Source: Thiomicrorhabdus sp. Kp2
GTDB lineage: Bacteria; Pseudomonadota; Gammaproteobacteria; Thiomicrospirales; Thiomicrospiraceae
Assembly: GCF_000478585.1 (NCBI RefSeq)
Contig: NZ_ARWI01000001.1
Location: 2,542,001-2,606,000, forward strand
Direction of reading: 5' to 3'
DNA: 64,000 bases
Shown piece after piece: positions 40,808 to 49,891 of the stretch. The translations under genes were made by a program, and so were the position numbers. Position 1 is the stretch's first letter; every line of letters starts with the position of its first letter. A model generated the notes under the pieces. That model was not told the origin of the DNA, did no database searches, and saw only the letters and a program-made list of their open reading frames with translations.

Positions 40808-41647
40808 TTAATGACTTTTTGCCATGAAAAGAGCGCTTTCTAGACTAAGACTTACTGACATAAAGCCTGATTTATGGCAGAAGATGGTATCTGTTAGCCC
40901 TGTAACTTCATTCAACTCGGTATCCCGTAAGCCACGGAATCGTTGTGGAAGATGGTTTTCTTGACCGTTACAGTACACGCCAAATTGTTCTTCACTTCTT
41001 GGATACACGACACGTTTGATTTCTGGATGAGAGGTAATAAAGTCTTTAAACGGTAAGTTTTTATCTAAAACCAAAATACCATTCTCTACCGTTTTTGCGT
41101 AGCTCTCTAGTTCAACCACGACTTCAGCTTCTTTTATGGCAGCTTTAATGAAGTTATTAAGAATTTCAGTCGTAAACTCAATGGCTTTATTAAAGGCGAT
41201 TTCTTGTTTTTCAGGTTCATCAGAAGATTCATTCATCATAGCAATGATTTGTGACACGGAAGGGCGCGGATCTTCTAAATACATGCCGTTATCGACAGCA
41301 TCAATGTCGGCAATTAGTTTGTCATCGACCCACTGGGTGGCAAAATTAATTTCGTAATCACCTTTTAAGCCACGTTTTTCTAAAATGCGTTTAGCATAGT
41401 GGCGCCAAATTAAGCCAGCCGTAGCAAATGGAATACCGTTTTCACGCTCTTCAGTAAAGCTATTTTGGTGATGGTCAAAACGCAGTGTTTCAGGGTCGTA
41501 TTCAGCACCTACATCTAAAACGATAGTGGCTTGTTTAATAATTTCTTCATCTCTGCTACGTGTGATTTGGTGTTGTTCAACCATCAATACCATTGAGATC
41601 GCAAAGACTTCGTCTGCATGAAAACGACCTGAGTGAGTTACCAGCAT
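40808..41647 (-). CDS. MYG1-family protein (UPF0160)
   Basis: A 279-residue protein with the MYG1 N-terminus THSGRFHADEVFAISMVLM and the metal-binding LRFDHHQNSFTEERENGIPF. Later parts DLIADIDAVDNGMY-like and DTIFCHKSGFMSVSLSLESA fit the DHH-type phosphoesterase fold with 3'-5' RNA exonuclease activity shown for eukaryotic MYG1. The product is cytoplasmic. It stands alone between the AraC remnant and an intergenic ACCAGGCCTGGT (41773-41784). Confidence 0.88.
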   Translation of the reverse strand: MLVTHSGRFHADEVFAISMVLMVEQHQITRSRDEEIIKQATIVLDVGAEYDPETLRFDHHQNSFTEERENGIPFATAGLIWRHYAKRILEKRGLKGDYEINFATQWVDDKLIADIDAVDNGMYLEDPRPSVSQIIAMMNESSDEPEKQEIAFNKAIEFTTEILNNFIKAAIKEAEVVVELESYAKTVENGILVLDKNLPFKDFITSHPEIKRVVYPRSEEQFGVYCNGQENHLPQRFRGLRDTELNEVTGLTDTIFCHKSGFMSVSLSLESALFMAKSH

Positions 41648-41909
41648 GAATTTTCCTTTTTATATTGTTCCTATTAGAGCAACTTAGCTCAATTTTTACT
41701 TGTTGTGCATTTTAACGTATTTGAACAATGAACACTTAAAAGCTCTTTGTGTTTATCAATCAAATAAAAGTGACCAGGCCTGGTAATTCATAAAACTGTC
41801 ATTTATTTGTTACCTAATTTTTAAAATTGATTTTTAGAATACAGGCATGTTGTTTTGTTCAGTAGAGCGAAACTGTGACTATAAATTTAAAAATATTTAG
41901 GAAATTACT

Positions 41910-42476
41910 ATGCGTTTAATCCCTCTATTTGCAACAGCTTTAGTAACGGCTTCAATTGCTCTCACTGGTTGTAACTCAACTGAAACTAAAACGGCAGAAA
42001 CAAAACCTGCAGAAGTTAAATCGGCCGCTATGGCCTCTTCAATTACCTTGTTTGAAGCACACCATGAAGGGCGTATTAACCAGTTTTATGATCAAAAAAC
42101 GTTTGATTCTTATATGTCTGTAGGTGAAACGGCTTACCGTTTAACGCGTATTGGTTCTGGTCCAAACGGTGAAACAGTTGTATTTGGTTTACCAAAAGCA
42201 GACAAGAAAAAAGGCGCTGAAACGCCTGCAGCAATGCTTTGGGATGGTAAATATGAAGTAACTTCTTTCTATGGCGAAATGTATAAGCACGGTCGTATCT
42301 ATGTGTTTAACGAAAAAGCAGATATGGATTTTGTTCGTAAAATCGGTGAACCATCTTATATGTATACAGAGATTGGTGCTGGCCCTAAAGGTGAAACAGT
42401 TGTATTTGTTTTAAATAAAAACAATAAAAAGAAAAAGCCTGTTGAGCTAATGGCTCAGTTTAAATCTATGCACTAA
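41910..42476 (+). CDS. Lipoprotein with a duplicated domain
   Basis: The N-terminus LIPLFATALVTASIALTGCN has a lipobox with Cys21, then a Lys/Thr/Glu linker. Two similar units follow: EGRINQFYDQKTFDSYMSVG...YRLTRIGSGPNGETVVFGL and HGRIYVFNEKADMDFVRKIG...YMYTEIGAGPKGETVVFVL. Each has GETVVF at its end. No family is recognised; it is expected in the outer membrane or periplasmic face. A strong terminator follows. Confidence 0.75.
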   Translation: MRLIPLFATALVTASIALTGCNSTETKTAETKPAEVKSAAMASSITLFEAHHEGRINQFYDQKTFDSYMSVGETAYRLTRIGSGPNGETVVFGLPKADKKKGAETPAAMLWDGKYEVTSFYGEMYKHGRIYVFNEKADMDFVRKIGEPSYMYTEIGAGPKGETVVFVLNKNNKKKKPVELMAQFKSMH

Positions 42477-42500
42477 TTGATTTAAAATATAGTTTATTTC

Positions 42501-42545
42501 ATTAACGCAAAAAGCCCGATTTTATATCGGGCTTTTTGCGTTAAT
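42501..42545 (+). terminator. Strong 20-bp terminator
   Basis: ATTAACGCAAAAAGCCCGAT pairs perfectly with its complement across TTTAT (42521-42525), with A-rich and T-rich halves on both sides. It can end transcription of the lipoprotein gene and, on the other strand, of the phosphofructokinase gene. Confidence 0.9.
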
Positions 42546-42624
42546 GGGGTTTGATATTAAGAGGGATAACTCAGTCGGAGCTAAACTCAGTGTTAGTTTG
42601 TTTAATATAGTTAAACTAGCTACA

Positions 42625-43914
42625 TTATTTTAAGGCTATAAATTTGCTTAACTGCGGTTTAACTACTTCAAAACTCAGCGGGGCAATATTAGGTAGCCCA
42701 TTTTTAAATGGAGCGGTTTTTTCACCTTGTATAAGCGGTCTAATATAGTTTAAAGCTTCTTGCGTGATATCCATTCCATCTTCTGTGAGAAAGTGATCTG
42801 GAACTGTTTTTTCTAAATTAGCCACTTCTATTAATGATACGGTTTCAAATTCAAAACGGAAGGGATTGGCCGAGGTCATTTTGATAATAGGGAGTACACC
42901 GTGTTCACCTCTTAATGCCGCTTTTACTGCTTCTTCACCCGCTTGATAGGCCATTTGCCAATCAATTTCAGAAACTAAGTGACTGGCTGAACGTTGACAA
43001 TAATCAGGGATGGCACAATGCGTTTTACTGTTTAGGTGTTCTCCAACAATATGCGCCAGTGTTGAACCCACTCCACCCAGTTGTACATAGTCTTTTTCAT
43101 GGGTGTGTTCTATATTAGCAATAGAAATGTAGTCGCCATTCTCTTTTGTTAAGCCTTCAGAAACCGCACAAACACAATAACCTTTACTGGCAATCAGTTC
43201 ATCAACTTTAGCCAAAAAGGCTTGTTGATTAAATTTACGTTCTGCGGGTAAAACAATTAATGGAACGTCTGGTATTACATCTTTTACCAGGCCTGCTGCA
43301 ATCGTTAACCAACCTGTGTTTCTTCCCATCGCCTCCATAACAAAGAACTTGGTAGATGTTTGATGCATAGAGTAAATATCTAAGCTTGCTTCAATAAAAC
43401 TGGTGGCTAGGTATTTAGCCGCACTGCCATAACCTGGGCTACAGTAAGAAATATCTAAATCATTATCAATGGTTTTTGCCACACCAACACAGGTTACTTT
43501 ATGGCCATTGTGACAGCAGTATTCGGCCACTTTTTGTGCGGTAACCATAGAACCATTACCACCGTTATATAAGAAGTAACCAATCTCATAGGTTTTAAAA
43601 ACTTCAAGCACTCGCTGATACTGCTCTGGGTTATGTTCTAAAGGGTCTAAATCAAAACGACACGCTTTAAACACCGCACCTGGTTGGTATTTCATCTGCT
43701 CAAGTGTTGCGGCTGAAATATCGCTTAAATCAACTAACTCTTCTTCTAAAACGCCTTTTATACCGTTAATTGCCGCGTAGGTTTTACCAAACGTTTCAGG
43801 ATGCTTTTGGATGGTTTCAATAACGGCTGCGGCACTGGCGTTAATCACAGCGGTTACGCCGCCTGCTTGTGCATAAAGTACGTTTTTGGCCTGTTGCGGT
43901 TGAGCTGCATTCAC
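42625..43914 (-). CDS. pfp: Phosphofructokinase, probably pyrophosphate-dependent
   Basis: The 429-residue protein has the phosphofructokinase catalytic motif AKTIDNDLDISYCSPGYG, the donor loop YNGGNGSMVTA, and MEAMGRNTGWLTIAAG. Lys before TIDND is the residue linked to pyrophosphate use, while GGNGS has the glycine seen in ATP enzymes; donor choice is thus not fully settled. PPi enzymes are usual in related sulfur oxidisers and methylotrophs lacking a standard ATP enzyme. An ACCAGGCCTGCT near-copy lies inside (43286). Confidence 0.83.
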   Translation of the reverse strand: MNAAQPQQAKNVLYAQAGGVTAVINASAAAVIETIQKHPETFGKTYAAINGIKGVLEEELVDLSDISAATLEQMKYQPGAVFKACRFDLDPLEHNPEQYQRVLEVFKTYEIGYFLYNGGNGSMVTAQKVAEYCCHNGHKVTCVGVAKTIDNDLDISYCSPGYGSAAKYLATSFIEASLDIYSMHQTSTKFFVMEAMGRNTGWLTIAAGLVKDVIPDVPLIVLPAERKFNQQAFLAKVDELIASKGYCVCAVSEGLTKENGDYISIANIEHTHEKDYVQLGGVGSTLAHIVGEHLNSKTHCAIPDYCQRSASHLVSEIDWQMAYQAGEEAVKAALRGEHGVLPIIKMTSANPFRFEFETVSLIEVANLEKTVPDHFLTEDGMDITQEALNYIRPLIQGEKTAPFKNGLPNIAPLSFEVVKPQLSKFIALK

Positions 43915-44020
43915 GGTCAGATTCCTAATGATTAAAGTTGTTGTCTAAACGGTTGTAGAGAGTCGTTGTAAATGAAATTATAAATATAAAAAATAGGCTT
44001 AATATGGATTATTTATTAAA

Positions 44021-45208
44021 TCACTTTGGTATCAAAACAACCTGTTGCTCTTGAATGATTAATTCTGCCTGGCCTGTGAGTAGGGCTTTTAAATTATGAC
44101 CAATCAGTTGTTGGCGCCATCCATTAAACATCGGTTGTTCAGGGTTGCGAATCATTTTTAACAACTGTGTTTTGTTTATAAGGTGGCTCGCTACCATTTT
44201 ATATTCGTATGCCACTTGGTGAATATAGGCATTGAAAAAATGCAGAAGAATCTCTTCTTGCTGGTTTTCTCTAGCATCTTTAGGGGCAGGAGTAGGGAAG
44301 CTCTCTGCTCCAGCGGCAAATACCGCATCAATCAGTTCAATCCATTGTTCTCCATAACCTTTTACGGATGAAGCTTTAATGCTTGGAACTTTATAAAGAG
44401 CTTGAACGGTTTGAGGTGGTCGTTTGGCGATATGTACAATGACCTCGTCACTCATGACCCATTTTTTAGGACGATTATGTTCTATGGCATATTCTTCACG
44501 CCACTGGGCAAGAGTATTAACTATGGCCAACCCTTTAGCTTTAAGCCCTTTTGTTCCTTTTACTTTTTCCCCTGCTGTTTGCGGGCAGGGTTTATAAAGA
44601 GATTCATTCAAAAGAGCATCACTGTCTTCTCTAGCGGCTTTAAGTTCATCAGAGCTTAACGCGGTTAAATATTTTTCATACAGCGGTGCTAAGTAACGCA
44701 CGTCATCCAAAGCATATTCAATTTGCTTATCGGTTAAGGGTCTATGATGCCAATTAGTACGAGTTTGGCTTTTATCCAATTTGGTGTTGAGTTCATTTTC
44801 AATGACTCGAGCAAACCCCGCAATATCGCCATGCTTTCTAAAAATAGAAGCAATCTGTGTATCAAAAATAGACGCAGGCATTTTGTGTTGTAATTGGTAT
44901 AACACCTCAATATCTTGGCGAGCAGAGTGAAAGACTTTAATTAATGAACTATCTGCTAATAAGTTCACTAGAGCATCCAACGGTTGGCTACTCTCACTGC
45001 TGTTTTGAATGGCGATTGGATCAATAATCGCGGCTTGTCCTAAACAGTCTTGTATCTGCACTAAGCTTAATTCTGGAAAATAGGTGTCAACACGCACAAA
45101 TTCTGTGTCAATCGCAATCCATGTGATAGCGGAATTTGCTAGAATCTGTTGGCAGTAGTCATTCAGTTGTGATTCAGTCAGAATCGATATATAGGCTTGA
45201 TTTGTCAT
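44021..45208 (-). CDS. rnd: Ribonuclease D
   Basis: A 395-residue 3'-5' exonuclease. DEDDy residues appear in WIAIDTEFVRVDTYFPEL, VFHSARQDIEVLY, and LTDKQIEYALDDVRYLAPLY, followed by HRDC-type domains (RPKKWVMSDEVIVHIAKRPP; FNAYIHQVAYEYKMVASHLI). It trims tRNA 3' ends. It is divergent from mpl, with 48 bp between. Confidence 0.93.
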   Translation of the reverse strand: MTNQAYISILTESQLNDYCQQILANSAITWIAIDTEFVRVDTYFPELSLVQIQDCLGQAAIIDPIAIQNSSESSQPLDALVNLLADSSLIKVFHSARQDIEVLYQLQHKMPASIFDTQIASIFRKHGDIAGFARVIENELNTKLDKSQTRTNWHHRPLTDKQIEYALDDVRYLAPLYEKYLTALSSDELKAAREDSDALLNESLYKPCPQTAGEKVKGTKGLKAKGLAIVNTLAQWREEYAIEHNRPKKWVMSDEVIVHIAKRPPQTVQALYKVPSIKASSVKGYGEQWIELIDAVFAAGAESFPTPAPKDARENQQEEILLHFFNAYIHQVAYEYKMVASHLINKTQLLKMIRNPEQPMFNGWRQQLIGHNLKALLTGQAELIIQEQQVVLIPK

Positions 45209-45256
45209 AGTCGGTCAAGTTTAAAAGTTAGTTACTATTAGAGCAAGGATAAATCA

Positions 45257-46675
45257 GTGAAACCGCAAAAAATACACATATTAGGCATTGCCGGAACCTT
45301 TATGGGCGGTATCGCCCAAATTGCCAAAGCGATGGGGCATGAGGTAACCGGCTCTGATAAGGCGATTTATCCTCCAATGAGCACGCAATTAGAACAAGCG
45401 GGCATTGGGGTAATGGATGACGATTCGATTGAATTTTTAAAACATGAACCTGACGCGGTGGTGGTGGGTAATGCCAAAAGCCGAGGGCACGTTGCCGTAG
45501 AAGCCACTTTAAATGCACAACAAGTTTACACCTCTGGCCCACAATGGCTGGCTGAACATATTTTAAAAGATCGCTGGGTAGTCGCTGTGGCAGGCACACA
45601 CGGCAAAACCTCAACCGCCTCTATGGTGGCGTGGATTTTAGAGTTTGCCAAATTAAATCCTGGTTTCTTAATTGGTGGTGTGCCCGAAAACTTTGGTGTG
45701 TCGGCTCGATTAGGTGATTCACCGTTTTTTGTGGTTGAGGCCGATGAATACGACACCGCATTTTTTGATAAACGTTCTAAGTTTGTGCACTATCATCCAA
45801 GAACTTGTGTGCTCAATAATCTTGAATTTGACCATGCCGATATTTTTGATTCGGTTAAAGACATCCAAAAACAGTTTCATCACTTAGTACGCACTGTGCC
45901 TGGCAATGGGTTAATTGTAATGCCAAATGATGAACCGAACTTAGATGAGGTCATTACACAAGGTTGTTGGACACCGATAGAAAAGCAAGGTTCAAGTGCC
46001 GAGTGGAGTTACAAACTGTATGAGCAAGATGGTTCTGAATTTGAGGTCATGTTTCAAGGTAGTTGTTTAGGGCGTGTGGTTTGGCCATTAAGAGGCCTGC
46101 ACAATGTGCGTAATGCGTTGAGTGCAATTGCGGCGGCGGTGCATTGTGGTGTGCCAGCGCGTATTGCGGTAGAAGGTTTATCTGAGTTTAAAGGGATTCG
46201 CCGCAGAATGACGTTGGTTGGTGAAGCGGGAGGAATCAAAATTTACGATGACTTTGCCCATCATCCAACCGCCATTGAAACCACGTTAAAAGGTGCCAAA
46301 AACCAACTTTTAAAATCTACCAGGCCTGGTAAAACCGATGATGATTTAGATTCTGCGAAGCAATCAGGACGATTAATCGCCGTGTTTGAACCGCGTTCCA
46401 ATACGATGCGAATGGGGATTCACAAAGCGACATTACCCAATGCGTTTATAGAAGCCGATGCGGTTTATGCCTTTATTGATGATGCTTGGAATTGGCAACT
46501 GCCTACAGAGCAATTTACCCAGCCGATTTATGTGCAAAATAGCTATGAAAAGCTATTAGAGCAGTTAATGATAGAATTGCAACCTGGCGATACCGTTGTA
46601 ATAATGAGTAACGGCAGTTTTGGTGGCATTCACCAAAAACTGTATTCTGCTTTACAAACTCAGTATTCAATATAA
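45257..46675 (+). CDS. mpl: Murein peptide ligase Mpl
   Basis: The 472-residue ligase begins KIHILGIAGTFMGGIAQIAK and carries the ATP site VVAVAGTHGKTSTASMVAWI and the Mur-family parts VLNNLEFDHADIF, PLRGLHNVRNALSAIAAAV and YDDFAHHPTAIETTLKGA. It joins recycled L-Ala-D-Glu-mDap tripeptide to UDP-MurNAc. An exact ACCAGGCCTGGT at 46319-46330 encodes Thr-Arg-Pro-Gly in a variable insert before the C-terminal domain. The stop overlaps the following microprotein start (TAATG). Confidence 0.95.
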   Translation: MKPQKIHILGIAGTFMGGIAQIAKAMGHEVTGSDKAIYPPMSTQLEQAGIGVMDDDSIEFLKHEPDAVVVGNAKSRGHVAVEATLNAQQVYTSGPQWLAEHILKDRWVVAVAGTHGKTSTASMVAWILEFAKLNPGFLIGGVPENFGVSARLGDSPFFVVEADEYDTAFFDKRSKFVHYHPRTCVLNNLEFDHADIFDSVKDIQKQFHHLVRTVPGNGLIVMPNDEPNLDEVITQGCWTPIEKQGSSAEWSYKLYEQDGSEFEVMFQGSCLGRVVWPLRGLHNVRNALSAIAAAVHCGVPARIAVEGLSEFKGIRRRMTLVGEAGGIKIYDDFAHHPTAIETTLKGAKNQLLKSTRPGKTDDDLDSAKQSGRLIAVFEPRSNTMRMGIHKATLPNAFIEADAVYAFIDDAWNWQLPTEQFTQPIYVQNSYEKLLEQLMIELQPGDTVVIMSNGSFGGIHQKLYSALQTQYSI

Positions 46676-46761
46676 TGTGGGCTTTGCTCGAAATAGCCAT
46701 TTTATTAGTAGTAGTCGGCTGGGTCGTGTGGATGGTCTTACCCCCTAAAAGAAAAAAGTAA
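46675..46761 (+). CDS. 28-residue membrane microprotein coupled to mpl
   Basis: The mpl stop and this start overlap as TAATG. The product MWALLEIAILLVVVGWVVWM followed by VLPPKRKK is one membrane span with a basic cytoplasmic end. Such Lys-ended single-span peptides after mur-type genes are conceivable as envelope small proteins. Evidence is the stop-start overlap and composition; translation is not shown. Confidence 0.5.
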   Translation: MWALLEIAILLVVVGWVVWMVLPPKRKK

Positions 46762-47027
46762 ATGGCATAGAGTATTGCACAAGAGTATGAATGTGTGGGC
46801 TAATTTATGTGGCATAGAATAGGTTAAAAGCGCACTATACGGTTACCATATTTTATGGTTTTAAGGGGCGTCAGCCTAATTTTTATCCGCATGAGACTTA
46901 TACCAAAACCTATTTGAAAATAGAAACTTACCAGGCCTGGTAGGTACTGTGGCAATATAAATTATGTAAGCATAGCGCAAAATTTCATTTTTAAATCAAT
47001 TGGGTCTGATTCATTAAATTTCTTATT

Positions 47028-47636
47028 TCACAAAGCAAAATATTCCTTTATTCCAGATAATACATTTGCTGTTGCAACAGAAGCCAGTATTAAACCCATT
47101 ACTCGACTTACAATGCTCGCACCTCCATTACCAATGAAACGATGAATCCAGGTTGCACCAAGCAATAGTATAAGCACAACAAATAAAACAGCGAGCATCA
47201 TGCCAGTCGTTTGCGCTTGTTCGACGAGATTATAACGTGCATTTTCTGTCATCAAAACGGCGGCAAGCATAGCACCAGGACTGGCTATCGAAGGAACAGC
47301 AAGAGGAAAAATAGCCGTTTCACTTTTACTGCTTACCAACTTAACTTCTTTTTCTGGCTTACTCTCACCAAAAATCATAGATAAGGCAAATACAAAAAGC
47401 ACAATGCCACCAGCAATCTGAAAAGCCGATAGTGGAATTGCCATTGCTTTAAGTATGAATTCACCAGCGACAACAAAGAACAATAAAATAGCGGCCGCTA
47501 CAAGTGTGGCTTTGATTGCGATGATTCTTTTAGATCTTGCATCAAACTGGCTCGTAACAGCGATAAAGACTGGAACGGTGCCAATCGGGTCGATTACGGC
47601 AAAGAAAAAGATGAATGTTGAAACGTAATCGATCAT
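47028..47636 (-). CDS. MarC-family membrane protein
   Basis: A 202-residue protein with six membrane segments and the family's FFAVIDPIGTVPVFIAVTSQ and VPSIASPGAMLAAVLMT motifs. MarC proteins sit in the inner membrane; the transport role proposed for them is not proven. An exact ACCAGGCCTGGT lies at 46930-46941, 87 bp after the stop, with ACTT/AGGT flanks that lengthen its dyad. Confidence 0.9.
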   Translation of the reverse strand: MIDYVSTFIFFFAVIDPIGTVPVFIAVTSQFDARSKRIIAIKATLVAAAILLFFVVAGEFILKAMAIPLSAFQIAGGIVLFVFALSMIFGESKPEKEVKLVSSKSETAIFPLAVPSIASPGAMLAAVLMTENARYNLVEQAQTTGMMLAVLFVVLILLLGATWIHRFIGNGGASIVSRVMGLILASVATANVLSGIKEYFAL

Positions 47637-48195
47637 TTGAATTTGTCCTTATATTGGTTAACGATAAACGACTTGGCTACGGGTTAGCACAACCAACTTG
47701 GTATTTTATTAGGTTTGCATATTGATGAATTAACCATTTACAGCATTCGTGTTATGAGATGTTTAAACAAATTTAACACCCAATATTGAGTACAAGGTGC
47801 TCATGTTTTGCATACCATATTATTATGGTCAGTAATTTCTACACTGGATGAGCAGTTGCTTGCAAAGGTTATTAAGATATTACATTAAAGAACCCCGTTT
47901 TACTAAACTAAATGTATAGTCAATCACCCTGAGAATGTATGCGCTTAGATGTTTTTTATGAAGAGTTTTTTTGAAATTTTACCACAGGGTTGAGCGGTTT
48001 CGTTTTGTGTGTTTTAAACGATAATCGGTTAAATTAAAAGAGCTATTTATTGCAAACAGGTACAGGTCTTTTTACTCTTTAGTGCTTGCTCGGATAGGAT
48101 TAATGCATGGGATTTACCACGCAGATAGTTTAAATTCATGTTGTAAACTGGGTGGGACGAGTTAAAGTGGCTCTATTAAATTAAAGGTAATAAAC
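47637..48195. other. 559-bp intergenic region before SMR gene
   Basis: No supportable gene on either strand. The stretch is AT-rich; the last 100 bp hold the SMR gene leader including GGGTGGGACGAG, but I could not fold it into a known riboswitch. The MarC promoter would be at its left end. Confidence 0.5.
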
Positions 48196-48525
48196 ATGGT
48201 TTATTTGTATTTAGGTTTAGCGATTGTTTTTGAAGTCATTGCTACCAGTTTTTTAAAACTGAGTGACGGCTTCACTAATTTATGGCCTAGTGTTGTTGTG
48301 ATAGTGGGTTATGGTTTGGCGTTCTACTTTTTAGGCCTGACGTTAAAAGAGTTACCAATAGGCGTTACATACGCTATTTGGGCAGGGCTAGGAATTGTTT
48401 TGTTAGCCTTAATCGGCATGATGTTTTTTAAACAAATACCTGACTTAGCTGCCTGGATTGGTATGGGCTTGATTATGGCTGGTGTTATTGTCATTCAGCT
48501 GTTTTCTAAAACCGCTTCCCATTAA
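48196..48525 (+). CDS. EmrE-type small multidrug efflux protein
   Basis: A 109-residue SMR transporter with four membrane segments. The membrane-embedded Glu of span 1 (AIVFEVIATSFLKLSDGFT) and YAIWAGLGIVLLALIG in span 3 match the EmrE/Qac branch rather than guanidinium exporters. It would exchange lipophilic cations for protons. AAAGG precedes the start. It lies alone, followed by a MITE. Confidence 0.9.
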   Translation: MVYLYLGLAIVFEVIATSFLKLSDGFTNLWPSVVVIVGYGLAFYFLGLTLKELPIGVTYAIWAGLGIVLLALIGMMFFKQIPDLAAWIGMGLIMAGVIVIQLFSKTASH

Positions 48526-48567
48526 GTTTTAAGGTACTGTGGTTTCTAAAAATAAAATGAATATAAA

Positions 48568-48728
48568 GAGACTTTTGCACGAGTCGATGAACGTATAAAA
48601 ACGGCTATAACCCTCTATCTTCAGGCTAAAAAGTCCGCCCAATAACTCGTTATTAAGCGTATTTTTTAGCCTAAATCTAAAGAATTCTATCTCGTTTTTC
48701 TTACGTCCCTGACTCGTGCAAAGGTCTC
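48568..48728. mobile_element. 161-bp MITE with 18-bp inverted ends
   Basis: GAGACTTTTGCACGAGTC (48568-48585) is repeated inverted at 48711-48728 with one mismatch. ATAAA flanks both sides (48563-48567 and 48729-48733), a 5-bp target duplication. The interior has no gene, but AGGCTAAAAA and TTTTTTAGCCT form an inner dyad. The GAGACTTTTGCA-type ends are like those of IS5-group elements, suggesting mobilisation in trans by such a transposase. Confidence 0.8.
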
Positions 48729-48888
48729 ATAAAGTTTTAAACTATTCCTGCCGTTCATTCAGTTCTGATTGCTAGAGTTACCAGGCCTGTTAGTTTGCTC
48801 GAAATCAAGTGTTTTGTTTTGTTTCAACACGGATTTTCACTCCTTTTTTATTTTCTTCAACTTTCACAAATCGTTTGATACCGTCCAG

Positions 48889-49001
48889 GTATTGCATTTT
48901 GCAATGCTTTTTGCAAAACACCCTGTTTTTATAAAATCTTTCTAAAATAAATCTATAAAAAACAACATCTTAAAGTTTGTGTGGTTTGGCATGTAAATTC
49001 C
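48889..49001 (+). promoter_or_regulatory. soxAX promoter: activator palindrome plus sigma-54-like element
   Basis: GTATTGCATTTTGCAATGC (48889-48907) is followed by another TTTTTGCAAAA half-site, and 80 bp further by TGGCATG-TAAA-TTCC (48987-49001). Spacing suits an enhancer-binding protein. The same palindrome and a very similar TGGCACG-N4-TTCC occur before the porin. The -12 part reads TTCC instead of TTGC, so the sigma-54 call is tentative. Confidence 0.5.
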
Positions 49002-49061
49002 TATATAAAAGTTAAGCGCTGATAAACTCGGCCTTATTAAAAACATTATTGAGGATATGTT

Positions 49062-49865
49062 ATGAAGAAGACAACGACATGGCTTTTAGCATCTTTATTG
49101 AGCAGTGGAGCTGTACTGCCTAATCTTGCTTTTGCAGAAGAAGCAAGTGTTGCGGATTATAGAGCGATGCTTGAAGGGGACAGCCCTGGTGAGTTTTGGG
49201 TAGATGACGGTAAAGACCTATTTTATGCAAAATCAGGCCCAAAAAATGTGAGTTTAGAAAACTGCGATTTAGGTAAAGGCCCTGGCGTTGTTGACGGCGT
49301 TTATGCTGAACTTCCTAGGTATTTTAAAGACGTTGATCAGGTCATGGATCTAGAGACACGTTTAATGCACTGTATGATTACTCAGCAGGGCAAAAACAAA
49401 GACGATATTATCAAAAATGCTTTCTCTAACCCTAAAAAGGGTAAAGATTCTGAGATGGAAAAGATCGTTGCTTATGTAGCCGCTCAGTCTAATGGTCAGA
49501 AGTTCAATCTTACTCTATCGCACCCAAAAGAAGCAGAATCTTATAAAACGGGTGAAGGGCTATTTTGGCGTCGTGCGGGCACAATGGATTTTTCTTGCGC
49601 AACTTGTCACGCTGCAGATGGCAAACGAATCCGTTTACAGACTTTATATAACGCCTATAACGATAAAACAACGATTCCTTCATGGCCTACCTATCGTGTT
49701 TCAAAAGCGACTGTAAGAACTATGCAAAACCGTATGTGGGATTGTCACTGGCAGATGCGTTTACCAGATGTGGATTTTGGTTCAAAAGCCACAATTGATT
49801 TAATTACGTTTATGACCAAAGAATCAAATGGTGGAGAAATTCAAGTTCCATCGATTAAACGATAG
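49062..49865 (+). CDS. soxA: SoxA, thiosulfate-oxidising cytochrome c subunit
   Basis: The 267-residue protein has a signal peptide (cleavage near AFA-EE, residue 25). One heme site CATCH is at 179-183; Cys68 and Cys104 are the disulfide pair left in single-heme SoxA, and Cys228 in MWDCHWQMRLP is the heme-ligating cysteine that becomes persulfidated. SoxAX attaches thiosulfate to the SoxYZ carrier in the periplasm. soxYZ and soxB are not in the window, so the sox genes are dispersed. Confidence 0.93.
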   Translation: MKKTTTWLLASLLSSGAVLPNLAFAEEASVADYRAMLEGDSPGEFWVDDGKDLFYAKSGPKNVSLENCDLGKGPGVVDGVYAELPRYFKDVDQVMDLETRLMHCMITQQGKNKDDIIKNAFSNPKKGKDSEMEKIVAYVAAQSNGQKFNLTLSHPKEAESYKTGEGLFWRRAGTMDFSCATCHAADGKRIRLQTLYNAYNDKTTIPSWPTYRVSKATVRTMQNRMWDCHWQMRLPDVDFGSKATIDLITFMTKESNGGEIQVPSIKR

Positions 49866-49891
49866 TGACCTCTTATTTAAGGATTTAAAAG

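Noticed and set aside
48090-48195. Possible guanidine-type riboswitch before the SMR gene (GGGTGGGACGAG)
   Set aside because: I could not fold the paired ACGR-loop hairpins or the ykkC core, and the protein belongs to the EmrE rather than the guanidinium-exporter branch.
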